Below, in pieces: positions 10,447-19,640 of a DNA stretch of 64,000 nt (within the stretch, counting starts at the first letter, position 1; every line of letters begins with the position of its first letter). Position numbers and translations under genes: made by a program. Under the pieces are notes generated by a model. It saw only the letters and a list, made by a program, of their open reading frames with translations, was not told the DNA's origin and searched no databases. The stretch spans positions 1,437,444 to 1,501,443 of the forward strand of contig NZ_FVZC01000009.1 of assembly GCF_900166585.1 (NCBI RefSeq), read 5' to 3'. This DNA is from Mesobacillus jeotgali (GTDB lineage Bacteria > Bacillota > Bacilli > Bacillales > Cytobacillaceae).

Positions 10447-10531
10447 GAGCCTCTCCCCCTAATCGTTGAAGTCTTGTGGAATTACTTAAATTTAGCTATT
10501 AGCCTCATAATCCCTATGTCTAGTGGTAACC

Positions 10532-11497
10532 CTATGCACTTGCCTTAAATTCCTCATCCCTGCTTCTAATAGTTGAGTAACTGTGAAGTGCCATTCCAAC
10601 CATGATGGCTATGATGCCGAGCCATGATAAGGGTGCTGGAAAGGGCATGGATAAGATGAAAAATTCGCCTGCTAAAGCGAAGAGGACCTCCATTGACTGG
10701 GTTGCCTCAACCGCAGCAAGCCTAGTCATGTTCCCCCTGACTAAATCCGTCGCCTTGAAAAACAATAAAGTTGCGATCACACCTGAAGTAATAGCTACCA
10801 AAAGAGATTGAATACTTTGGCTCATTGATGGAGCACCCTCTGTCACATAACCATATAAAGCCAGAATGATCCAAAATGGCAGGCTGGCCAGTGTCATGCC
10901 TAGAACACGCTGAAAGACATCAAGACTGCCATTCGTTATCTCCATCATTTTTCTATTTCCTAATGGATAAGCAAATGATGCAATCAAGACCGGGATGACT
11001 CCAAGCAAAACCATGCCGACTGATATGTGCCTTGCATGTTCAAATTGCATAAGCATGATGCCCAATAATATGACAACCGACATTCCAAGTCCCTTAAAAG
11101 GTATTTTTCCTCGAACAGATACTGTGCCCTCATTAGTCTGTTTGGTCTCAAAAAACAAGGGACTAAGAAAAGCACCGGAAATAATCGTTATTTGCCATGT
11201 TCCTGCAATGAGCCATCCGGGTGAAAAAGCAGCAGCATAAGTAAGCGGTGCGTAAAAGAGGACAAAACCAACAAAACTCCATAGCAGCCATGGGTATGGA
11301 TTACGAAATAGTGTGTGGATTAAAGGTTTTAAGTTCTTCCTAATCGCAACTATTGCCACTAGAAACGGGACCATGAATATATACCTTAATGACGCACTCC
11401 ATATCCAGCTTCCGCCTGATAATTCCATTGACTGATTCAAGACAAAAGTAAATGCAAAAAAGAAAGAAGCTAAAACTCCTAATAAGATTGGACCCAT
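10532..11497 (-). CDS. EmrE-like multidrug resistance efflux transporter (DMT superfamily)
   Basis: The product is about 321 residues with ten hydrophobic segments in two repeated halves, as in drug/metabolite exporters. The N-terminus (GPILLGVLASFFFAFTF) and the VEATQS block near residue 250 match the long 'multidrug resistance efflux transporter' family of Firmicutes rather than EamA. The ATG at 11497 follows GGGAAGTG; the in-frame ATG at 11512 has no ribosome binding site. The substrate is unknown. Neighbouring genes give no functional hint. Confidence 0.8.
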   Translation of the reverse strand: MGPILLGVLASFFFAFTFVLNQSMELSGGSWIWSASLRYIFMVPFLVAIVAIRKNLKPLIHTLFRNPYPWLLWSFVGFVLFYAPLTYAAAFSPGWLIAGTWQITIISGAFLSPLFFETKQTNEGTVSVRGKIPFKGLGMSVVILLGIMLMQFEHARHISVGMVLLGVIPVLIASFAYPLGNRKMMEITNGSLDVFQRVLGMTLASLPFWIILALYGYVTEGAPSMSQSIQSLLVAITSGVIATLLFFKATDLVRGNMTRLAAVEATQSMEVLFALAGEFFILSMPFPAPLSWLGIIAIMVGMALHSYSTIRSRDEEFKASA

Positions 11498-11571
11498 TCT
11501 TTCACTTCCCATTTATTGTTCGAGTTCCTTGTCAATATATCATACTATTAAACGCCAGGTTCTTCCATATT

Positions 11572-11599
11572 CAAAAAGACACCTGGTATCCAGGTGTCT
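11572..11599 (-). terminator. Terminator of the RDD-family gene
   Basis: A perfect 10-bp stem (AGACACCTGG / CCAGGTGTCT) with a 3-nt loop is followed on the minus strand by TTTTTGAA. Confidence 0.85.
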
Positions 11600-11614
11600 A
11601 GCTTGCCATTGGTT

Positions 11615-12037
11615 TTACTGTTCATAGTTTATTTGATTTGGTTTATCATATGTTACATACGTTCCTGCAATAAAATCATGAATCGCTCGCTTATCCTGAC
11701 GCAGTCCCACCATGAACGCGCTGACGATAATACCAATCCCTAATGTCAAAATATAAACAAGTCCAGCGACAATTGTACGCATGAGCATTGTTCCATAGCC
11801 AAGTTTTTCCCCGTTGACCTTGGCAATTCTCACACCGACAATTTTCTTTCCTATGGTATAACCTGACCATAAAACAGGAACAAGTACTGTGTATAACAGA
11901 TTCAATGTCGAAGTAAATGTGTTATCTTCTGCATTACCTGTTATAAAGTAGCTGATGACCGAGAGTGGTACCCCGATGATTAATGCGTCCAAAATTGCAG
12001 CACCAAATCTTACCCAAAATCCTGCTGGTCTGTTCAA
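11615..12037 (-). CDS. RDD family membrane protein
   Basis: The start chosen is TTG at 12037, which follows AGGAGGGG; the ATG 75 nt further upstream lacks a ribosome binding site and adds an atypical 25-residue tail. The resulting ~140-residue protein starts MNRPAGFWVRFGAAILDALI, the signature R..A..iD opening of RDD proteins. Two hydrophobic segments lie in the middle, then GYTIGKKIVGVRI (the conserved second Arg/Asp part), a further membrane segment, and the C-terminal RAIHDFIAGTYV. RDD proteins are small integral membrane proteins; some act in Na+/H+ exchange but most have no assigned role. Confidence 0.85.
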   Translation of the reverse strand: MNRPAGFWVRFGAAILDALIIGVPLSVISYFITGNAEDNTFTSTLNLLYTVLVPVLWSGYTIGKKIVGVRIAKVNGEKLGYGTMLMRTIVAGLVYILTLGIGIIVSAFMVGLRQDKRAIHDFIAGTYVTYDKPNQINYEQ

Positions 12038-12464
12038 AAAAATCCCCTCCTGGATGTAAATAAATCTGTAACTTCCATCCTGCTGAAATGTCTTCGGCAT
12101 TCTCGCAGGCATACCTAATTATACTTAATCCAAACAAGGCTTATTTATTCTTAATTTTGTTTTTTTTGCCCTGCCCGCATTTACAACGAAAATCTGTCTG
12201 CTTTTTTGGTACTCTTTCTAGAATAAAGGAAAATCTTTATGAATGGAAGAGGAAATTTAGTAAATTTATCCTTTTTTATTCACTTTCAAAATCCATGTGC
12301 GAATGATTCGCAAAGCCTAAGATCCATACAAGGCTTTCCTTAAAGGGGTGGTTACACCACGATAATAAAATACATTATTGGAACACAAATTTTATATGCA
12401 CTGCATCAAATATCCCTATCCGGGCAGCTTAAACAACTCAGTTTCTTGCATCTCCCGTGTTAAT
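12038..12464. other. Intergenic region, about 430 bases
   Basis: No gene is supported here. It contains a 5-bp perfect hairpin GTGGTTACACCAC near 12347-12360 and an imperfect AAAGCCT/AGGCTTT hairpin near 12313-12338. Neither has a U-tract that would make it a clear terminator. The promoter of the RDD gene must lie at the left side. Confidence 0.4.
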
Positions 12465-13493
12465 TTAAATGTCTTGTTTTCTTTTAAGATACTGTTCGAC
12501 TAAGTCATTCAGCCTGTCCAGATGAAACGCGTAGTCATATATAGCTGCTCCTATGATCGCAAGGCGCAGCCTGTCGCTACGTTCCATTGACTTATCCTCC
12601 ATGATTGACTCAAGAAAAACACCGCTGGAATGGACAATACGTTCCACTTGAAGTTCCTTAACTTTGCCTGAATATTTCAGCAATATCATTTCATGATATT
12701 GAATCAGTTCCTCTAATTGGTCATCAAATTGATTGGTTTCTTCCTGCTGCGGCCGGCTCTGGAAGAAATGGTCCTCGACGATATCCAGCAGCCTTAATCC
12801 ATGGCGCAGACAGGAAAGCATTTGTTTAAACACTACCAGCTCCCTGACATCCAGGGGTTTCACTTTTGATATTTTCTCTCTTTCCTCATCGAGTATTTTG
12901 TAAAGCTCTTCTAACTTGACAATATCTTTCCGCAGTTGATTCCATTGAGTTTGAAAGGTTTTTTCGGTAAGTTCATTGGATATAGCAGTCCGCATAAGCA
13001 ATGATAATGTTTTAAAACTGCTATCCATTTTCTCATTGAAATTTTTATTGAAATTTGGCGGTGACACAGCAAGGTTTACTAGAAAAGCAGAACCCATTCC
13101 TACAAGGACGATTACAAACTTGTTGGCAGCTGCAATAATCCCCTCGAATTCTTGGGAACTCATCATGACCAACACCGTAATAAGAGTTAAGGATATGGAA
13201 CTTTCCATTTTAAGCTTCAGGCCAATGATAATCACGACAACTGTCACGAGACCGATGACAATAGGATTATTCCCAAATAAATAAATAGAGGCTACGGCAA
13301 TGATAGCACCGAGCGAATTGGCCTGAAACTGTTCTAATACTTGTTTCCAGGACCTATAAATCGACGGCTGTATCGTAAAGGTGGCTGCGATTGCAGCAAA
13401 GACTGGCGGCTCTAATCCCAGCCATGTTGTTATGTATAAGGCGAGCGCTACTGCGACACCTGTTTTTAATACTCTTGGACCAAGGGTAATCAT
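12465..13493 (-). CDS. Aromatic acid exporter family (ArAE/YqjA-like) membrane protein
   Basis: The ~342-residue protein has an N-terminal membrane domain of about five segments, including LGLEPPVFAAIAATFTIQPS, the hallmark of the ArAE_1 (DUF939) family. A cytoplasmic helical C-terminal half follows with many charged residues, as in B. subtilis YqjA. The ATG at 13493 follows GAGAGAGTGG; an ATG 11 codons upstream lacks a ribosome binding site. Family members are presumed exporters of aromatic or other carboxylic acids, but the substrate is not proven. It is divergently transcribed from the beta-helix gene. Confidence 0.8.
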   Translation of the reverse strand: MITLGPRVLKTGVAVALALYITTWLGLEPPVFAAIAATFTIQPSIYRSWKQVLEQFQANSLGAIIAVASIYLFGNNPIVIGLVTVVVIIIGLKLKMESSISLTLITVLVMMSSQEFEGIIAAANKFVIVLVGMGSAFLVNLAVSPPNFNKNFNEKMDSSFKTLSLLMRTAISNELTEKTFQTQWNQLRKDIVKLEELYKILDEEREKISKVKPLDVRELVVFKQMLSCLRHGLRLLDIVEDHFFQSRPQQEETNQFDDQLEELIQYHEMILLKYSGKVKELQVERIVHSSGVFLESIMEDKSMERSDRLRLAIIGAAIYDYAFHLDRLNDLVEQYLKRKQDI

Positions 13494-13572
13494 CTTTAAT
13501 CCACTCTCTCTCGCAGGAAAATCCATCTATTCTATCATAACCTTCATAGGTAGAATAAAACCTTTTTCAGGT

Positions 13573-13601
13573 TTGACACTCTCTTAAAACAATCATATTT
13601 T
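13573..13601 (+). promoter_or_regulatory. Candidate sigma-A promoter of the beta-helix gene
   Basis: TTGACA at 13573-13578 is separated by 17 nt from TATTTT at 13596-13601, about 70 nt before the start codon. Confidence 0.6.
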
Positions 13602-13674
13602 AGCATGAAAAAGGTTATCCTTCCCTTTTGCGGGAAATAATATTCTAGCAGCTTTTAAAAAGGTGGGAACTATA

Positions 13675-15354
13675 ATGATCACATTAAATCGAAATCATGA
13701 CCCGAGGAAAAATGCTGAGCTTATTTCACAAATATCGAAAAAAAACCTAAAAATAGATGAAATGGTCAGAGAAACTAATGAGTTATTCAGAGAAGCGAGC
13801 GAGGATTACGGCGAGATTATAAATAATTCAAACCAAGGTATATCTTCTTTTTTTAATAATTTTGGAGCCAATTTACGGAGAATTTTTCAAACTAAATCTG
13901 CTTTCGATAACCAAGTTCAATATGATACCATCGTTGATAAAAATGGAAATGTATATCCAGAATGGATGGGGAAATTGAATGAGGAGTATAAACATCTTAT
14001 AAGAGAGCTGAATCGAGAAGTCAATATTGAAGATTTCGGAGCTATAGGAGATGGAAAGACAGATTGTACCGAAGCTTTCAGAATGGCTCTTCGTCATGGA
14101 CGTGTAAAAGTTCATGTTCCGGAAGGGATATTTATCGTGAGAGAGATAAAACTTCCTTCCTTCACCAGCCTGCTAGGCGCGGGAAAAGGCAAAACGATCA
14201 TCAAGCTCCATGATTCTGCCCCTAAAGGAAAAAGGATTATAACCAATAAAAATCACCGAACGGGAAACCGTAATATTTATGTTAGCGGAATGACGCTGGA
14301 CTGGAACGTTGGCCGGTTGGGAAATGTGGAAAAAACAAGCACCTGGGGTAATCATTCCAGCTGCCTGTTGTATGCTAATGTAAAATACGGCTGGGTAAAA
14401 AATGTAGAGGGTATCAACCCGGGGCTTCATTGCTTTGATATATCGTCACCTCTATATAATTACTATGGAGATGGTTACCGTGCTCGCGGAGGCAGTCAAT
14501 ATATCTGGCTGGATAATCTCATTGGATATGGTTTCGGGGATGACGGTATTACCACTCATCATAGCGATAATATATTCATTTCAAACTGCCATATGAGTGA
14601 TCCAAGTGGACGAGCCCATAAAAAAGGTTTTTCTAACTCCAACGGAATCGAAATAGATGATGGTTCACGGAATGTATGGTTATTGAACAACTCATCTGCA
14701 AGATGTTTTGGCGGCGTTGAAATCAAGGCTCACCACACTTCTTCAGCAGCTAATAATGTTGTCATAATAGGGCATCTTTCGGTTAACGACAATCGGTCGT
14801 ATAATTTTCGGCATATAGGCCATCACAAGGAGAATGATCCGGAATCGAAAACAGCCATCAATATAATGGCAGCCAATATAATCTCTATTTACCCTGTCCA
14901 TTCAGAACTATATGCCAACTCCTCACCCAGAGCAATGGTTGTGTCTGCCTATAAAAACGTAGCCGTTAACAATTTTACGGCAATCGGTGACCCATCATAT
15001 GAATATAACGGCGAACCCGCAATAGCAATCCAGTACCGTGCCCGTAATGTCATATTCAAAAATGTAGAACTAAGAGGCTTTACAACCGCAGGTGTGGACA
15101 TCAAAGTTTTCGGAGGGAACAACCACGCTGATAATATTAAAATTCGAAATGTGGTGGCAACACATTCGGCTCCTAAAGCAATAGAAATTGGGAATGGTGT
15201 GGAAAAATCGGCAGTGGAAAAGGTTTTTGCCGAAGGAATAAATGGCAAGACGGTCGTAAAGATCGCGGATAGTAAAGCCATCGTGAAGGACATTCAATCA
15301 AAGGGTTTTAAGCAAAATATATCAAGCCACCCCATAACCAAGAACTTTGTATGA
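13675..15354 (+). CDS. Right-handed beta-helix (pectate-lyase-3-like) protein without signal peptide
   Basis: The ATG at 13675 follows AAAAAGGTGGG; a GTG 12 nt upstream overlaps that site. The 559-residue protein has a polar, partly helical N-terminus (about 1-115). NIEDFGAIGDGKTDCTEAF follows, the classic entry motif of pectate-lyase-3/tail-spike beta-helices. Many N-rich turns come after it (for example GDDGITTHHSDNIFISNCH and GIEIDDGSRNVWLLNNS), which fit successive helix coils. There is no signal peptide or membrane anchor. Relatives act in polysaccharide binding or cleavage in phage tail spikes and bacterial surface proteins. No phage genes lie nearby, so its role is open; a spore-surface or lysis-released protein is possible. 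Confidence 0.75.
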   Translation: MITLNRNHDPRKNAELISQISKKNLKIDEMVRETNELFREASEDYGEIINNSNQGISSFFNNFGANLRRIFQTKSAFDNQVQYDTIVDKNGNVYPEWMGKLNEEYKHLIRELNREVNIEDFGAIGDGKTDCTEAFRMALRHGRVKVHVPEGIFIVREIKLPSFTSLLGAGKGKTIIKLHDSAPKGKRIITNKNHRTGNRNIYVSGMTLDWNVGRLGNVEKTSTWGNHSSCLLYANVKYGWVKNVEGINPGLHCFDISSPLYNYYGDGYRARGGSQYIWLDNLIGYGFGDDGITTHHSDNIFISNCHMSDPSGRAHKKGFSNSNGIEIDDGSRNVWLLNNSSARCFGGVEIKAHHTSSAANNVVIIGHLSVNDNRSYNFRHIGHHKENDPESKTAINIMAANIISIYPVHSELYANSSPRAMVVSAYKNVAVNNFTAIGDPSYEYNGEPAIAIQYRARNVIFKNVELRGFTTAGVDIKVFGGNNHADNIKIRNVVATHSAPKAIEIGNGVEKSAVEKVFAEGINGKTVVKIADSKAIVKDIQSKGFKQNISSHPITKNFV

Positions 15355-15376
15355 CTTTTTGTCTTAAAAATACAGG

Positions 15377-15405
15377 AAAGGAAGCAGAAAAAATCTGCTT
15401 CCTTT
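15377..15405. terminator. Bidirectional terminator between the beta-helix and HAD genes
   Basis: A perfect 12-bp stem (AAAGGAAGCAGA / TCTGCTTCCTTT) with a 5-nt A loop is flanked by T-runs serving both converging genes. Confidence 0.88.
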
Positions 15406-15406
15406 T

Positions 15407-16153
15407 TCAAGATAGCACCCATTTTTGAATGGCCTGTGCCACTCCACTTTCATCGTTCGTACCTGTAATATCGTCTGCCGCTTCCTTGACAGTCTCCTGT
15501 GCATTTCCCATTGCGATTCCCAATCCTGCCTCAGTAATCATGGCAATATCATTCAGGCTGTCCCCAACAGCCATCACGTTTTCCATTGAAATCCCCAGCA
15601 GGCTGCACACTTTTTGCAAGCCTTTTGCCTTATTAATCCCTAAGGCATTGACTTCAATATTTTTCAGACTGGAATTGCTTATTTCAAATAAACCTTTATT
15701 TCTTAACTCTTTCAATATACTTTCTCTAATATCATCCTCTTCGATATAAAAACCAAATTTCAGCCATTTTTGTGAAGACAAATCCTCAGGCATTTTATTT
15801 CGCCAAACGTCTTCACTGCTAGTAGCCCAATATCCAGTCTTATGTTTCCTGGAAAGATCATACATCCACTGTATATGGTTCGTTTCCACGGGATTAATAT
15901 CAATCAGCTCACCGTTTGGCCCCCAGATTTCCCCGCCGTTTACAGTCACGAGATATGAAGACAACTCCAGGGATAAGACATAATCCCTTGCTGTTTTAAG
16001 ACTCCTGCCTGTACTGAGAACCACAGCCAAGCCTTTTTTTTCTGCTTCCTTAATTGCCCGTCTGTTTTTTTCTGAAACCTCGTGTTGCCCATTCAGGAGC
16101 GTTCCGTCCATATCGAGTGCAATTAGTTTGATATCCAGTTCTTTTCTTTTCAA
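15407..16153 (-). CDS. Cof-type HAD-IIB sugar/nucleotide phosphatase
   Basis: The TTG at 16153 follows TTTAGGAGG at ideal spacing; upstream in-frame ATGs lack such a site and overlap the STAS gene. The 248-residue product has the HAD motifs LIALDMDGTLL (D14, D16), VLSTGRSL, a Lys in the INKAKGL segment and MAVGDSLNDIAMI, plus a C2B-type cap of about 100 residues. Cof-type enzymes dephosphorylate sugar phosphates or flavin/pyridoxal precursors with broad specificity. It lies 22 nt after the RsbR paralogue and is probably cotranscribed with it. Confidence 0.88.
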   Translation of the reverse strand: MKRKELDIKLIALDMDGTLLNGQHEVSEKNRRAIKEAEKKGLAVVLSTGRSLKTARDYVLSLELSSYLVTVNGGEIWGPNGELIDINPVETNHIQWMYDLSRKHKTGYWATSSEDVWRNKMPEDLSSQKWLKFGFYIEEDDIRESILKELRNKGLFEISNSSLKNIEVNALGINKAKGLQKVCSLLGISMENVMAVGDSLNDIAMITEAGLGIAMGNAQETVKEAADDITGTNDESGVAQAIQKWVLS

Positions 16154-16175
16154 ACCCATCCTCCTAAAATGTGCA

Positions 16176-17000
16176 TTAATTTTTGCCATTGATTGTATCA
16201 ATTGCCTGTTTCACTGTAGCGAAGGTATTGATTCTCGAAAAGTCCACTCCACCTTCCACAGCAGCCTGTGCAAGTTCAGGCCTCATGCCGGTAGCAAATG
16301 AGTCCACTCCCAACAGGCGCAAAACATTATGAATATCGAAAATATGCCTGGCAATCGCAGCATCGATTGATACGATTCCTGAAAAGTCAATGATTAATGA
16401 TTGAACCTTCTGCTGTGCAACAAGAGGGATTGCACGTTCCATAATCAGCCTTGCTCGATCATGGTCCATTTTTCCAACTAATGGCAATACCGCCACGTTT
16501 TCCTGAACCGGAACAACTGGTGCCGATAAAATATCGACTTCATCCTGAACTTCCTTCATCAGTTTCGACGCTTGTCTTTCAAAAGCAAACACCGTTTCAT
16601 TTATGCTGATATCAAGCATATTGTTTACTTTTTTATTGATCCTGATTAAATCTTTTGTATCCACGCCATTTTTAAGACTGATCTCCGCCATCTTATCAAT
16701 GAACACTAATCTTGTGGGAGGGTACCGGAGCAGGATGTCAGAAATCATTCCGCCTCTAGCAGCTTCCCGCTCTCCATTTTCCTTGCTCCATTCAATCAAT
16801 CCTTGTGACGGAGTTTCATCACCATTCCTAATAGAGTCTCCAAGAAATCTGAGATATTCAGTATAAACAATAATTGCCTGGTCAACTTCCTGTTTCGGTA
16901 TCTCGACACTAATTATTTCAAGTATCGAACCTACCATTTCCTTTGCGATGGTTTTGGCATTTTGTTGTAATTCACTTGCTACCACAGCTGTTGGATCCAC
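16176..17000 (-). CDS. RsbR-family STAS-domain stressosome protein, non-phosphorylatable paralogue
   Basis: The 274-residue protein has an N-terminal helical RsbR-type globin-like domain (about 10-150) and a C-terminal STAS domain beginning near VAVLPLVGKMD. RsbR proteins build the stressosome core that traps and releases RsbT to control sigma B. Aligning to RsbRA, the residues phosphorylated there (T171 and T205, 34 apart) correspond to H180 and A214 here, again exactly 34 apart. The protein therefore lacks both phosphoacceptors. The GTG at 17000 gives a proper 9-nt spacing to AAGGAA; a GTG three codons upstream is too close. No rsbS, rsbT or sigB genes are nearby. Confidence 0.85.
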   Translation of the reverse strand: MDPTAVVASELQQNAKTIAKEMVGSILEIISVEIPKQEVDQAIIVYTEYLRFLGDSIRNGDETPSQGLIEWSKENGEREAARGGMISDILLRYPPTRLVFIDKMAEISLKNGVDTKDLIRINKKVNNMLDISINETVFAFERQASKLMKEVQDEVDILSAPVVPVQENVAVLPLVGKMDHDRARLIMERAIPLVAQQKVQSLIIDFSGIVSIDAAIARHIFDIHNVLRLLGVDSFATGMRPELAQAAVEGGVDFSRINTFATVKQAIDTINGKN

Positions 17001-17181
17001 AAAGGTCACTTCCTTTTCATGATAATCAAAGGCTAATACTTACTAACAATAGAATACACTTAAAGAATAAAATAATCTCTTTTTAATCTTCTAATTCCTT
17101 TTGATATCAGAAAATAACTCAGTAGACCTAGTTATTTAGTACCCGCTCAGCATAACGTCTGGCACATCCTTATGACACCAT

Positions 17182-17898
17182 TCAATACTCCTTTGAAATG
17201 CGGGTCAATTCAAAGAATTCTTTTTCCGGCTTCATCCATTTTGTTCCTTTTTCAGAAAGGAAATATATCCCCTTTTCGAGGTCATAATAGACAGTAATTT
17301 TCATTGTATTAAATTGGATGGCGCTTTTTTCTTTATAGTCAATCTGCTGATTATCAGCTTCTGTTGCTGAATTGATCATTTCTGTAATTCGATCAATTGT
17401 ATTCTTGTCAGTCATCATAAAACAGTCCTGGCTTCTGTCCGGCTGTTCATTTATACAAATTTCTGATACTTCCGTCTCAATCCAGGGAGCAGCTTTTAAT
17501 GGCTCTGTTCTATCGTAGGTGACTTCTGTCTGGTCCGTATTTTTGTAGTATGCTCCTCTAATTGTCAGTATCCAATCTTTCCCCTCTTTTTCCCAGCTTG
17601 ATATGAAGCCAGCTCCATCCTCGGAGGAATCAGGAGACGATTGCTGCATGTTTAAACTCCACCCATTGTCAGGGAGTTCCAGATTATAAAACCGCATGAT
17701 GTCTGCCCAATGATCACCCTTTATTTTATAAACGGGGCTTTCGGCCTCAAGTCCTATATAAACAGGAATGTCCTCCGTATGTTCAGGGATTATCTCAAGA
17801 CCTTCGTATTTTTCCTCCTGTATTTGTTGAAAATAGTTTATTATGATGACGATAAGTAAAACGCATAAAATGATCAATGCGATTCTCCCAAACTTCAA
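17182..17898 (-). CDS. Membrane-anchored hypothetical protein
   Basis: The TTG start follows AGAGGGA. The 238-residue product has one N-terminal transmembrane helix (about 4-23, IALIILCVLLIVIIINYF) and a long acidic extracytoplasmic domain. I do not recognise the family. Aromatic and charged residues alternate (SSWEKEGKDWILTIRGAYY), consistent with a beta-rich fold. Cysteines in ICINEQPDRSQDCF could form a disulfide outside the cell. It is transcribed alone, divergently from ywbE. Confidence 0.7.
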   Translation of the reverse strand: MKFGRIALIILCVLLIVIIINYFQQIQEEKYEGLEIIPEHTEDIPVYIGLEAESPVYKIKGDHWADIMRFYNLELPDNGWSLNMQQSSPDSSEDGAGFISSWEKEGKDWILTIRGAYYKNTDQTEVTYDRTEPLKAAPWIETEVSEICINEQPDRSQDCFMMTDKNTIDRITEMINSATEADNQQIDYKEKSAIQFNTMKITVYYDLEKGIYFLSEKGTKWMKPEKEFFELTRISKEY

Positions 17899-18006
17899 GG
17901 CAATCCCTCTTTGCTTTTTTCTTTATAATAATGTAAAAAATGGTAGAATTAAATACTCATTTAAAGCTTCTAGGTTTCATCGAATTTATATTGAGGAGGA
18001 AGATTA

Positions 18007-18213
18007 GTGTCACACAATAAAGATGGCAAAAACAGAAATGATATCAAGCCTGGTCTGAACGTAAATATTGTCCTTAAAGCTGACCAGAGAATAGGGAAAC
18101 TTACTCAGGGGATCGTTAAAGATATCCTTACCAATTCAGGCACACATCCCCACGGAATCAAAGTTAGGCTGGAGGACGGCCAGGTCGGGCGTGTAAAAGA
18201 AATTCTGGAGTAG
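18007..18213 (+). CDS. ywbE: YwbE family protein
   Basis: The GTG start at 18007 follows GAGGAGGA. The 68-residue protein matches the small YwbE/DUF2196 family: IKPGLNVNIVLKADQRIGKLTQGIVKDILTNS and a HPHGIKVRLEDGQVGRV ending. The fold is a small beta-barrel with a KOW-like feel; the function is unknown, though the family is widespread. It is monocistronic and ends before a strong shared terminator. Confidence 0.88.
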   Translation: MSHNKDGKNRNDIKPGLNVNIVLKADQRIGKLTQGIVKDILTNSGTHPHGIKVRLEDGQVGRVKEILE

Positions 18214-18248
18214 CGGGTTACTTTATTCCCCTATAACGGAAATACAAA

Positions 18249-18282
18249 AAAGCATTAAAGGGACAGCCCTTTAATGCTTAAC
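18249..18282. terminator. Bidirectional terminator between ywbE and the antiporter gene
   Basis: A 12-bp stem (AGCATTAAAGGG / CCCTTTAATGCT) with a 4-nt loop overlaps the antiporter stop codon; A- and T-rich tails lie on both sides. Confidence 0.85.
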
Positions 18283-19430
18283 TAGTTTTTTCTTTCACTT
18301 TCTCAACGATAAATGAATTCAATCTTGGCGCCAGCTGGAAAAGGATCGTACCAATAAAAGCAATCACTAAAATGTAAATGCTGGCAAACACCTTTAATTC
18401 ACCAGTTGCAAGTGCTGCTATGATTACAGAAAACTCGCCGCGCTGGGTCAGTGACAATCCTGCTTTTAATGAATCGCTTCTTGACAGGCCATACCACTGC
18501 CCTCCAACATATCCAACAATCAACTTATGGATCAATGACCACAATACGAGTACTATTAATAATCCTAAATATGGTATATCGTTTGTCAATTTAATGTGAA
18601 GACCGAAATTCAGGAAGAAAAATGGGAGGAAAATATTCCTTACTGGCAATACCGCTTTTTCGACCTTATCCTTTATCGTCAACTCAGAGAGCATCATTCC
18701 AGCAAGGAATGCACCGATTACTTCTGATAGTCCCAGCATCATGGCAATGCCTCCGAATGTGAGTGCAATACCGGTAATCAAAACGATAAAAATATCATCC
18801 TGGTTAATCTCTTTGAGAATGGATTCTGCCTTCTTAAATACAATTTTTGCAAAGAACACGGCGACCCCAGCGAGAAGGAAAATTTTTAAGAGGATGAATA
18901 AAAAATCCCCGACTGACATCCCCTTCCCAGAAAGCCCAATCAATACAGTTACAAGGATAGGAGCAATTAAATCTTCAAAAACAAGGATAAGCAGCATGAA
19001 TTCGGATTCTGTATTTCCGGTCCTGTTCTTGTCATCGAGCAACTTTGCCGTGATTGAAGAACTCGTAGCATAGACTATCCCGCCAACAATCAATGATGAA
19101 ATCCAATCCAGGCCAAACAAAAAGCTAATAACTGCAGTAACTAAAATCCCAAGGGCTGCATCCAGCACTCCGCCTTTCCATACCCTGGCACTATTTGAAA
19201 CTAACCTGTCTATCGGAAATTTCATGCCGAGAATAAAGAACAACAGCACTAAACCAATTTCCCCCGCTACCTCAATCACTTTAGATTCTTTAATAACAAA
19301 GGATAAAACCAGTCCAAGTAAAATATATAATAATATATCTGGAATCTTGATCAACTTGATGCCGATCATTCCAATTAAAAAAAGCACCAACAAAAACTAT
19401 CATGATTCCTTTGACTCCCAACCCATGCAT
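18278..19430 (-). CDS. CPA2-family cation/proton antiporter, N-terminus frameshifted at a T7 tract
   Basis: From 19393 down to 18278 the frame encodes about 371 residues with some eleven membrane segments of the Na+/H+ exchanger (CPA2, KefB-like) fold. Typical blocks are IPDILLYILLGLVLSF, LLFFILGMKF, DDIFIVLITGIALTF and TQRGEFSVIIAAL. The first dozen or so residues of helix 1 (HGLGVKGIMIVFVGA) lie in another frame starting at ATG 19430. The two frames join perfectly if one T is removed from the run of seven at 19377-19383. Upstream, no good ribosome binding site precedes 19430 and an IS110 element begins close by. The gene may be inactive, or the extra T may be a sequencing error. Which cation it moves is not shown. 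Confidence 0.75.
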
Positions 19431-19499
19431 GAAAATAAATCTCATATGTCTATAATGTTGAGGACACAAACGGTTTAGAGGACGTGGCTCTTTATGGTG

Positions 19500-19640
19500 G
19501 CTAAGACCCTGTAACAAAAACTGTTTGAGTGGATTTGGTGATCAACCCTTTGTTGGCTCATTCCCTATGGGAAGGATGACCACGTACAGAAAAATGCCTA
19601 TTTTCAAATCCACTCGCTGTTTGTGATCTAACACGCGGAG
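19500..19640 (+). ncRNA. Candidate IS110 bridge RNA in the left non-coding end
   Basis: An 11-bp closing stem (GAGTGGATTTG at 19527-19537 with CAAATCCACTC at 19605-19615) encloses smaller hairpins: CAAC/GTTG around 19544-19556 and TTCCC/GGGAA at 19561-19573. In IS110-group elements the bridge (seek) RNA is encoded upstream of the transposase and pairs with donor and target DNA through internal loops. The length and position here fit; the guide loops are not resolved. Confidence 0.55.

Noticed and set aside
12313..12360. Hairpins between the RDD and exporter genes as terminators or a small RNA
   Set aside because: Stems are short, loops are large or U-tracts are missing; no promoter could be paired with them.
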